Source: an uncultured Lachnospiraceae bacterium | Lineage (GTDB): Bacteria > Bacillota_A > Clostridia > Lachnospirales > Lachnospiraceae | Assembly: GCA_947302185.1 (NCBI GenBank) | Contig: CAMYVI010000193.1 | Span: 1 to 5,221, forward strand | Direction of reading: 5' to 3' | Length of the DNA: 5,221 bases | Shown here: piece by piece, positions 1 through 5,213 of the stretch | How the letters are laid out: every line of letters begins with the position of its first letter | How positions within the stretch are numbered: position 1 is the first letter of the stretch | The notes under the pieces: model-generated | Database searches by the model: none | The model's input: only the letters and a program-made list of their open reading frames with translations | Told to the model about the DNA's origin: nothing | Translations under genes and position numbers: made by a program

Positions 1-1
1 A

Positions 2-313
2 CTTGATTCGATCCGTCCGCTGCTTTTCGGCGGTCTCATCATGCTGATTATTGTAGGTGTTCTGGGAATGTTCCTGAATCTCGGAGCTTTCAACATTATG
101 ATCTGCTACCTGGGCATTGCGATTTTCCTCGGTTACACTGCTTATGATACTGCCAAGATCAGACAGAATTATGAGTATTACAGCCGGATGGGAGATGCGG
201 CGATCCTCGAGAAGGCTTCAATCTTCTCGGCGCTGCAGCTGTATCTTGATTTTGTCAACCTGTTCCTGTATATCCTGCGACTTCTTTCGAGCAACAGGGG
301 CAGCCGCAAGTAA
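2..313 (+). CDS. Bax inhibitor-1 (BI-1/YetJ-like) family membrane protein, C-terminal part
   Basis: This is the last 103 codons of a gene that begins before the window; the frame is open from position 2 to TAA at 311-313. The fragment is very hydrophobic with about three membrane-spanning stretches. It carries the family's two hallmark segments: AYDTAKI (Asp codon 146-148) and LYLDFVNLFLYILRLL (Asp codon 248-250), ending in a short basic tail (SSNRGSRK). In characterised bacterial BI-1 proteins such as B. subtilis YetJ, two conserved aspartates in the last helices form a pH-sensitive pair that gates a calcium leak. The two seen here sit in comparable motifs, 34 residues apart, so the equivalence is likely but not proven. 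The protein would sit in the cytoplasmic membrane; its physiological role in bacteria is poorly known. A strong terminator follows 19 nt after the stop, so it is not co-transcribed with the next gene. An ATG at 41 is internal, not the start, because the conserved family sequence continues upstream of it. Confidence 0.9.
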   Translation, partial: LDSIRPLLFGGLIMLIIVGVLGMFLNLGAFNIMICYLGIAIFLGYTAYDTAKIRQNYEYYSRMGDAAILEKASIFSALQLYLDFVNLFLYILRLLSSNRGSRK

Positions 314-332
314 TAAGATATTTTGAACGGCT

Positions 333-361
333 CGGCACGGACACATGTCCGTGCCGTTTTT
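333..361 (+). terminator. Intrinsic terminator after the BI-1 family gene
   Basis: A perfect 10-bp stem (333-342 pairs with 347-356, CGGCACGGAC/GTCCGTGCCG) closes a 4-nt ACAT loop. It is followed at once by TTTTT (357-361), then CATTTTT. This is a textbook rho-independent terminator, and it separates the upstream gene from the regulatory region that follows. Confidence 0.93.
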
Positions 362-460
362 CATTTTTCGGCGCAGGGTTTCGGGTCAGTGCTAAAAGAA
401 GAAATTCGGCGTCTACTCACCTGCCGTGGAACGCGATAAAAGTAGGAAAAGGCCGATTTA
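362..460. other. Gene-free spacer with no recognised element
   Basis: This is the first part of the 336-nt gap between the two coding regions (314-649). I see no convincing reading frame, riboswitch, RNA gene or long inverted repeat here. The only pairing noticed is a weak 5-bp inverted match (413-417 with 441-445), which is not above chance. Base composition falls from mixed to strongly AT-rich towards 460, where the hexamer array begins. Confidence 0.5.
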
Positions 461-518
461 TGAAACAATTTGTTAATAATTGTTAAAAGATGTTAAAAAA
501 TAAAAAGAAATTTGTTAA
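461..518 (+). promoter_or_regulatory. Phased TGTTAA hexamer array, candidate WalR/PhoP-type binding site
   Basis: Exact TGTTAA hexamers start at 471, 481, 491 and 513, with a degenerate copy (TGAAAC) at 461. The spacings are 10, 10, 10 and 22 bp, so all copies fall on about the same face of the helix. The array lies upstream of the promoter at 549-577, with exact copies starting about 71 to 113 bp before the predicted start of transcription. Known biology: WalR (YycF) sites in Firmicutes are TGTWAH direct repeats with a 5-bp gap, and B. subtilis PhoP sites are TTAACA-type repeats (TTAACA is the reverse complement of TGTTAA) with gaps of about 4-6 bp. The gap here is 4 bp in the first block. 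Binding by an OmpR-family regulator is inferred. Simple A-tract curvature or an UP-like element is the main alternative. Confidence 0.5.
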
Positions 519-548
519 GGGAATGTGTAGTAATCTTAACCGCGTTGC

Positions 549-577
549 TTGATAACAAATTACTCGTGTTGTATAAT
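549..577 (+). promoter_or_regulatory. Sigma-A-type promoter of the peptidase-lipoprotein operon
   Basis: The -35 box TTGATA (549-554, one mismatch to TTGACA), a 17-bp spacer and the perfect -10 box TATAAT (572-577) make a near-consensus vegetative promoter. Transcription would start around 584, giving a leader of about 66 nt before the ATG at 650. The promoter lies downstream of the phased hexamers and upstream of a good ribosome binding site, which supports the assignment. Confidence 0.82.
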
Positions 578-578
578 G

Positions 579-588
579 TGAGTACTCA
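579..588. promoter_or_regulatory. 10-bp palindrome at the predicted transcription start
   Basis: TGAGTACTCA is a perfect palindrome that begins 2 nt after the -10 box and covers the predicted start near 584. Its position would suit a repressor operator, but it is short and no family is recognised from it, so its function is uncertain. Confidence 0.25.
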
Positions 589-637
589 TAGGGTAAATTT
601 GGCACATGGATATTATATTAATAAGGTATATTTACAG

Positions 638-644
638 AAGGGAG
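638..644 (+). promoter_or_regulatory. Ribosome binding site that fixes the start of the peptidase gene
   Basis: AAGGGAG lies 5 nt before ATG 650. That ATG opens directly into a classical signal peptide. The frame can be extended upstream to a TTG at 512, but this would place the promoter inside the coding region and bury the signal peptide, so the ATG at 650 is preferred. Confidence 0.85.
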
Positions 645-649
645 CGACG

Positions 650-3600
650 ATGGGGAAGAACAGGCTATGCAGATTACTCGGGTTGCTTTTAGCCCTGGTA
701 CTTATGGCGGTTACGGTCATATCGCCGGTTAGCGCTGCGGAAGCAGAGCTCACAGGCAGCGTGACTGAAGAAGAATATACCGGCAGCGCGGAAGATGCCG
801 GTGAGGATTTTTCTGAAGAAAATGACGCATTCGATGGCATAGACGTCACTGAGAGTATCGCTGATGACTTTTATGAGAATGAGGGGGAGGAAGTCACAGA
901 CGATGCAGCGGTCATCTATCCGGAACATACAGATGAGAGTATTGCGGAAGACGTCGCGGAAGACGAAAGCTTCCCGGAGGACACGGAGAGCAGCCTTTCA
1001 TCTGATATTGAGAATACGGAGTCTCAGGATGAGACTGCCGGTGCGGAGAATACTGAGAGCGGTATCGTAGAGGAGGAAGTGGTCGGCGCGACTCTTTCAG
1101 AGGGTCTGTACTTTATCGAATCGGCACTCAGCTCTGCATACGTTCTCGGTGTGACGGGCGGTTCGACACAGGCAAACGCCAATATTACACTCTGCGCGAA
1201 AAAGGGATACTATTCCCAGGCTTTCTATGTTAAATCGGACGGTCATGGCGGCTACTATTTCCAGAACTATAATTCCGGGCTTCGCGCGGCTGTGTCCGGT
1301 TCAAATGTTCTGCAGGCTAAAGCGTCGACTTCGGAATATCAGCGCTGGTATGCTGTGAAGGGTTCCAAGTCCGGCTACTATCAGCTCCGGATCGGAAAAT
1401 CGACCGGCAAGGTGATGGAGGTCGACGGAGGCGTGACGAGCCCCGGAACGAACATTCATGTCAATACGTCAGTTGCGTCTTATCACAGACAGCAGTGGAG
1501 ATTTGTCCCGGTCACCGGAATGGTCCTTGCTGAGTCAAGGCTGGCTGACGCGAAGATCAGTACCGGCTATTATACATTTGCATTAAATGCCTCGCCGGAA
1601 AACGTGCTTGAGGTATCGGGTGCGGGTACGGACAATAAGACCAATATCCGCATAGGCGGGAATTCGAACGGCAAAGGACAGATCTTCTATGTGAAAGCTC
1701 TGGGAAGCGGACTTTATTCTCTGGTAAATCCGCATTCCGGAAAAGCCGTTACAGCCGCCAGCACAACGATAGCTAACGGTACGAATATTTATCAGTATGA
1801 TTATTCGGGCTCGTCATCGCAGAAATGGCATATCAAAAAGGATAAGACCACCGGCAAGTATGTGATCTCCAACAGTAAGGCCACTCACATTGTGCTGGGA
1901 ACACAGTGGGGTTCCAGGAACGCGGGAGCTAATGTTCAGAACGTAAGTTTCACGGGCAGTGATCCGCAGTACTGGAACATCAGCAAGAGTTCAGAGGCAG
2001 TGGCTTATCGTCTTGACAGCGGTGTCTATGCCGTGAATTCAGCTCTCGGCAGCAGTCTTAATATGCAGATCGAGGGCGCATCGGTGTATAAGGGCGCAGT
2101 TGCCGAGATAGCGACTGCAGCCACAAAGAATTCGCAGAGATTCGTTGTCACCTGCGTGGACAAAGCCAACTTCATTTACACAATAACCAACGAGAATTCC
2201 AGAAAGAACCTTGAGGCGTCCGGATCTTCGGTCGTCCAGACGTCTCCGGCCAATGAAGATGCGCAGAAGTGGATCATCAAGCGCTCCGGCGGTTATTATA
2301 CGATCCGCAACCGCGCAAATGGCAGGAATATCTCTGTCAGCGGCGCGAGGACGTCTAGCGGCACGGACCTTGTGGCTGTTAATCCCGGTTCATCAGATGC
2401 CCAGAAGTGGAAATTTAAGTCGGCAAGTCCGGCAGCTCCGACAGCCAGAACATTCTCGATCCGGGCTGCGGGCGGCTATTCATATGCGCTTCATATAAAG
2501 ACAGGCACTTTTGAGAACAACGGAAACGGTGTCATCTATTCGGTGAAGCTTGGCGAGAACTGCCAGAAATTCAATCTGATCGCCAACTCTGACGGGACAT
2601 ATTATATTGCCAATATCAAATCAGGCAAGGTCCTTGACACCTACGGCGCAAAGACTGCAAGCGGGACCAATGTAGTCCAGTACGGCAAGAGCTCCAGATC
2701 GACACAGAAGTGGAAGTTTGTTCCGACTGGCGACGCGGACGGAAGCTACTACATTGTATCTGTAGGCGGAACAGTCCTGTCTGTCCAGAACGGAAGCTTT
2801 ACGAATTATTCCAATGTCTGTGTGGAGACTAAGAATAATACAAAGAGGCAGAAATTTATACTTGTGCCGACGACGCCTGCCGATGGCTGGAGAACGACGA
2901 CGTCAGGAAAGCAGTCCTACTATGTCAACGGCGCAGCCGCGAAGAGCAAGTGGGTACAGATCAGCGGCAAGTATTACTATTTTGATTCCAATGGCAATCT
3001 GCTGAAATCAACGGTCGTCGATGGATATAATGTCGACGCGAGCGGAGCGCGCGGAAGTCAGGTCTCGACATCCGGCTCTGGCTTTAAGACAACAATCAAC
3101 GGCAAGAAGACGCTTACCTCATACCTGCACAACGCATTTGTCCCGGCAGGACGCACGCTCTATATCTGGGGCGGCGGCTGGGGAGGCGAAACCTCTGCCA
3201 CGAATGATTCAAGCAAGATAGGTTACCAGAAGACATGGCAGACTTTCTACAACAATTACGCGAAAGCCGGCTATGATTATACAAAGTATCGCTTTAAATA
3301 TTTTTCAGGTCTTGACTGTTCGGGCTTTGCAGGATGGGTTCTTTATAATACAATGTATACGAAGGACGATCAGGCCTACATGGTCTATCAGTCAACGACC
3401 GTTGCGCCGACTTATATCAAGAAGGGCTGGGCGACCAAGACAACGACATTCCGTCCCGGCGATGTTGTAAGTATGGACGGACATGTCTGGATCAGTCTCG
3501 GCACATGCAGTGACAAGACAATTCTTCTTGTGCACTCATCGCCAAAGGGAGTTCAGATCAGCGGAACGGGCGGACAGGCTACAGTTCTTGCCAAGAAGTA

Positions 3601-3775
3601 TATGAAACTTCTTGCGCCTAACTGGCCGTATGATATCAGGACTGTCGGCAGCGGCTATACATCTAACGTTACTATCGCCCGTTGGGTAGTAAACGGCAGC
3701 GGTATCCTCAAGGATCCGGATGGACTGCAGAAAATGTCTGCTGAGCAGGTAATGAAATTCCTCTTCGGTCAGTAA
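650..3775 (+). CDS. Secreted multi-lectin NlpC/P60-type peptidoglycan peptidase
   Basis: A 1041-residue exported protein. Residues 1-29 form a Sec signal peptide (basic start, leucine-rich core, cleavage probably after VSA at 29 or within the following AAEA). Residues 31 to about 145 are a low-complexity linker rich in Glu and Asp. Residues 149 to about 741 hold four tandem ricin-B-type beta-trefoils marked by 12 QxW/QxF motifs. Residues 745 to about 804 look like cell-wall/choline-binding-type repeats (DGW, KWVQ, KYYYFD, NGN, DGYNVD). Residues about 814-1041 resemble an NlpC/P60 catalytic domain: YIWGGGW, then DCSGF with the likely nucleophile Cys890, PGDVV, GHVWISLG with His945, and HSS with His962 as probable third catalytic residue. 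Enzymes of this fold usually cut D-Glu to diamino-acid bonds in wall stem peptides. The inferred job is wall remodelling or attack outside the cell, with lectin domains binding glycans. The stretch between WGG and DCSG is about 42 residues, longer than in classic P60 enzymes. The exact substrate is unknown. It is the first gene of a probable two-gene operon. Confidence 0.88.
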   Translation: MGKNRLCRLLGLLLALVLMAVTVISPVSAAEAELTGSVTEEEYTGSAEDAGEDFSEENDAFDGIDVTESIADDFYENEGEEVTDDAAVIYPEHTDESIAEDVAEDESFPEDTESSLSSDIENTESQDETAGAENTESGIVEEEVVGATLSEGLYFIESALSSAYVLGVTGGSTQANANITLCAKKGYYSQAFYVKSDGHGGYYFQNYNSGLRAAVSGSNVLQAKASTSEYQRWYAVKGSKSGYYQLRIGKSTGKVMEVDGGVTSPGTNIHVNTSVASYHRQQWRFVPVTGMVLAESRLADAKISTGYYTFALNASPENVLEVSGAGTDNKTNIRIGGNSNGKGQIFYVKALGSGLYSLVNPHSGKAVTAASTTIANGTNIYQYDYSGSSSQKWHIKKDKTTGKYVISNSKATHIVLGTQWGSRNAGANVQNVSFTGSDPQYWNISKSSEAVAYRLDSGVYAVNSALGSSLNMQIEGASVYKGAVAEIATAATKNSQRFVVTCVDKANFIYTITNENSRKNLEASGSSVVQTSPANEDAQKWIIKRSGGYYTIRNRANGRNISVSGARTSSGTDLVAVNPGSSDAQKWKFKSASPAAPTARTFSIRAAGGYSYALHIKTGTFENNGNGVIYSVKLGENCQKFNLIANSDGTYYIANIKSGKVLDTYGAKTASGTNVVQYGKSSRSTQKWKFVPTGDADGSYYIVSVGGTVLSVQNGSFTNYSNVCVETKNNTKRQKFILVPTTPADGWRTTTSGKQSYYVNGAAAKSKWVQISGKYYYFDSNGNLLKSTVVDGYNVDASGARGSQVSTSGSGFKTTINGKKTLTSYLHNAFVPAGRTLYIWGGGWGGETSATNDSSKIGYQKTWQTFYNNYAKAGYDYTKYRFKYFSGLDCSGFAGWVLYNTMYTKDDQAYMVYQSTTVAPTYIKKGWATKTTTFRPGDVVSMDGHVWISLGTCSDKTILLVHSSPKGVQISGTGGQATVLAKKYMKLLAPNWPYDIRTVGSGYTSNVTIARWVVNGSGILKDPDGLQKMSAEQVMKFLFGQ
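1094..2872 (+). repeat. Four tandem beta-trefoil domains (12 QxW/QxF protein repeats)
   Basis: The Gln of each QxW/QxF motif falls at residues 190, 231, 281; 344, 391, 440; 496, 539, 585; and 639, 686, 734. Spacing is 41-50 residues inside a group and 54-63 between groups, so the repeats sort into four three-part trefoils at about 149-288, 303-445, 453-591 and 600-741. The opening motif of each group is QxF (SQAF, GQIF, SQRF, CQKF). The second and third are QxW, except that the very last is QKF. In ricin-B-type lectins this motif belongs to the hydrophobic core, and sugar sites sit in individual lobes. Which lobes keep binding residues cannot be told by eye. Confidence 0.85.
2882..3061 (+). 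repeat. Cell-wall/choline-binding-type repeat region within the peptidase
   Basis: Residues 745 to about 804 of the protein show two or three degenerate copies of the aromatic-Gly pattern seen in Gram-positive choline- and glucan-binding repeats: DGWRTT...YYVNGAAAKSKW, VQISGKYYYFDSNGNLLKS, and VDGYNVDASGARG. These repeats generally hold secreted proteins on wall polymers. Only a short run is present, so it may act as a linker or a partial binding unit between the lectins and the catalytic domain. Confidence 0.7.
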
Positions 3776-3792
3776 ATAATATTTGGATTTCG

Positions 3793-3800
3793 AAAGGAAG
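3793..3800 (+). promoter_or_regulatory. Ribosome binding site that fixes a TTG start for the lipoprotein
   Basis: AAAGGAAG lies 9 nt before TTG 3810. The only other possible start in this frame nearby, TTG 3783, has no such site and would place the Shine-Dalgarno sequence inside the gene. Starting at 3810 gives a compact lipoprotein signal peptide. Confidence 0.8.
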
Positions 3801-3809
3801 TGCATTAAA

Positions 3810-4964
3810 TTGCGAAAAGGATTCTTAACATTTCTTCTGGTCGGTGTACTGGGTGCATCGCTTGCGGCCTGCGGTGACAGCGCTGATACGCCGAGATATG
3901 CGGTCACCCTCCTCCATGATCCCGCTGCAGGGAGCAGTGAGGCTGTGGTACAGGCTGCAGTGGAGGAGTCAGCTGCGGATGCTGGATATATTTCCAGGGT
4001 CTATGTCGCGGCGGATAATACGGAAGAAGCGATTGAGGATGTTTTCGATCAGGTATCAGATGATAAGATAAAGTTGGCTGTCGCGTACGGGAAAGATATG
4101 GAGATTCCCATTTACAACGCGCAGAAAAACCACAGGAAGATCAAGTATGCTCTGATTGACGGAGTCCCGAGAAAAGCTGAGGGTGAGAGCGAAGAGATAA
4201 GAGATAACACTATGTGTGCCGGAGCCGCGTATGAGGACATGGGTTTTCTGGCAGGTTATGCGGCAGTAAAGAACGGTTCACGAAATCTGGCTTTCATCGC
4301 CGGTGAGAAAAATGACCTTAATCTCCGTTATGCCGGCGGTTTTATACAGGGCTGTGTGACAGCTGCTTCGGAAATGAGTCTGGGCAATGACGCTGTTAAG
4401 ATCACAGGCGTATATTCGGGTTCGGATGAGCTGACACCTCTTCGCATGTCAGATGCTCTCAGTTTATACGGAGACGGCGCGGAAATCATTTTTGCGGTCG
4501 GTGAGAATATCGGGACAGCAGTCGGAAGAGCCGCGTTCGTAAAGAATATGCCGTTCATTGCCGGAGGCGCGGATCTTCGGGAAGGCAACGCGACTTGTCT
4601 CTTCTCGGTCATGCCATCTTATGAAGGAATAGCCAAAGCGATTATCCGTGATTTTGAGGGTGACAAGACATTCCGCGGAGGAGAGATGGTTTACTATGGC
4701 ATTGCGGATGACAGTGCCGAACTTGCAATTGATTATTCAGACCTCACTGCGTTGACTCAGGGAGATATTGACGCAGTGATCGCAAAAATCAAAGCCGGTG
4801 AGATTGTGATTTCGTCAGATGAAGTGACTGCGGGCAGTGCCCAGGTCAATCTGAAGATAATTGATCCGCCCTCTGCCTCGGCAGTGGGGAGTACCGGTGC
4901 TGCCGGAACTGATTCAGGTCTGGCGGCGGCGACAGAACCGCAGGATGAATCGGTCGCGGAATGA
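3810..4964 (+). CDS. BMP/Med/PnrA-family substrate-binding lipoprotein
   Basis: A 384-residue lipoprotein read from a TTG start. Residues 1-20 are a type II signal peptide and the lipobox LAAC places the lipidated cysteine at residue 21, so the mature protein is anchored on the outer face of the membrane. The body follows the layout of the BMP family (basic membrane protein / PnrA / B. subtilis Med): RYAVTLLHD first strand, AYEDMGFLAGYAA, NLAFIAGEKNDLNLRYAGGFIQGC, GAEIIFAVGENIGTAVGRAA, and a closing KIKAGEIVI. Family members bind nucleosides for ABC importers, or act as regulators. The usual early D-x-SFN ligand motif is not seen; HDPAAGSSEA stands in its place, so the ligand may differ. A tail of about 45 residues rich in Ala, Ser, Thr and Gly ends the protein. 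No ABC ATPase or permease gene is in the window. It begins 34 nt after the peptidase stop with no terminator between, so co-transcription is likely. Confidence 0.82.
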   Translation: MRKGFLTFLLVGVLGASLAACGDSADTPRYAVTLLHDPAAGSSEAVVQAAVEESAADAGYISRVYVAADNTEEAIEDVFDQVSDDKIKLAVAYGKDMEIPIYNAQKNHRKIKYALIDGVPRKAEGESEEIRDNTMCAGAAYEDMGFLAGYAAVKNGSRNLAFIAGEKNDLNLRYAGGFIQGCVTAASEMSLGNDAVKITGVYSGSDELTPLRMSDALSLYGDGAEIIFAVGENIGTAVGRAAFVKNMPFIAGGADLREGNATCLFSVMPSYEGIAKAIIRDFEGDKTFRGGEMVYYGIADDSAELAIDYSDLTALTQGDIDAVIAKIKAGEIVISSDEVTAGSAQVNLKIIDPPSASAVGSTGAAGTDSGLAAATEPQDESVAE

Positions 4965-4969
4965 CAATA

Positions 4970-5040
4970 GGATGTCTCCGGCGGATCGCGGATTTGCGCG
5001 GAGGAAGACGCGCAAGTGCGTCGCGCAGCTCGCGCGCGGT
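4970..5040. other. GC-rich structured block downstream of the lipoprotein gene
   Basis: The stretch just after the stop codon is far richer in G+C than the rest of the intergenic DNA, with several CGCG runs ending in an alternating CGCGCGCG tract at 5031-5038. It can fold: GACGC at 5007-5011 pairs with GCGTC at 5018-5022, and TGCGCG at 4995-5000 can pair with CGCGCA at 5022-5027. No T-run follows, so it is not a simple terminator. I see no supported gene on either strand; the open frames here have no ribosome binding site and overlap the lipoprotein gene. Confidence 0.45.
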
Positions 5041-5064
5041 CAAAGATTGTGATTTACGAATTAG

Positions 5065-5114
5065 AAACTGCTTTGGAGTCTATGTGTACAGCGTAGATTC
5101 CAAAGCAGTTTTTT
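5065..5114 (+). terminator. Long intrinsic terminator of the peptidase-lipoprotein operon
   Basis: A perfect 13-bp stem (5065-5077 with 5099-5111) continues inward through about eight further pairs, including G-U wobbles (5078-5085 with 5091-5098), to a 5-nt GTACA loop. It ends in a run of six T (5109-5114). The hairpin is unusually long for a bacterial terminator but otherwise typical, and it marks the end of the two-gene transcript. Confidence 0.92.
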
Positions 5115-5142
5115 CATAATGTGTTGATTAAAGGCTTTTTTG

Positions 5143-5171
5143 TTGAATCAATAGGACGTAGGTGATAAAAT
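5143..5171 (+). promoter_or_regulatory. Promoter for the gene starting at 5214
   Basis: A -35-like TTGAAT (5143-5148) and a -10 box TAAAAT (5166-5171) are separated by 17 bp. The -10 box is preceded directly by TGA, which fits the extended -10 pattern TGn and offsets the weaker -35. Transcription would start near 5178, giving a leader of about 36 nt. Confidence 0.65.
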
Positions 5172-5196
5172 AGTCTATATATTCAGAAAAAACATC

Positions 5197-5206
5197 GGAG
5201 GAGGTG
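5197..5206 (+). promoter_or_regulatory. Strong ribosome binding site of the next gene
   Basis: GGAGGAGGTG is close to the full anti-Shine-Dalgarno complement and lies 7 nt before ATG 5214. It also sits 4 nt before a TTG at 5211, but the ATG has the better spacing and is the more usual start. Confidence 0.85.
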
Positions 5207-5213
5207 TTTCTTG

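Noticed and set aside
461..500. CRISPR-like or tandem-repeat array
   Set aside because: The units are only 10 bp with no spacers, and they sit in a promoter region; a regulatory array explains them better.
461..518. TGTTAA array as LytTR-type (AgrA/ComE) direct repeats
   Set aside because: LytTR sites need an ACAGTT-like core in 9-bp boxes about 21 bp apart; the bases before GTT do not fit and the 10-bp spacing does not match.
512..649. N-terminal extension of the large protein from a TTG at 512
   Set aside because: It would overlap the promoter at 549-577 and part of the hexamer array, lacks a ribosome binding site at 512, and would bury the clear signal peptide that starts at ATG 650.
590..649. 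Riboswitch or leader attenuator in the 5' untranslated region
   Set aside because: The leader is only about 66 nt, AT-rich, and shows no stable hairpin or terminator-like T-run.
864..1070. Arg-rich open frame on the + strand inside the large gene
   Set aside because: It is the out-of-frame reading of the Glu/Asp-rich linker, whose GAG/GAA/GAT codons read as Arg, Met and Lys codons when shifted.
3783..3809. Earlier TTG start for the lipoprotein
   Set aside because: The Shine-Dalgarno sequence lies inside this extension, and the shorter form from TTG 3810 gives a standard lipoprotein signal with its cysteine at residue 21.
3536..3907. 123-codon open frame on the minus strand
   Set aside because: It overlaps the ends of two well-supported + strand genes, shows no recognisable domain, and has no convincing ribosome binding site; it is a shadow of the coding strand.
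4846..5052. Small open frames on both strands across the lipoprotein 3' end and the GC-rich block
   Set aside because: They overlap the real gene, are driven by GC-rich composition, and have neither ribosome binding sites nor recognisable sequence.
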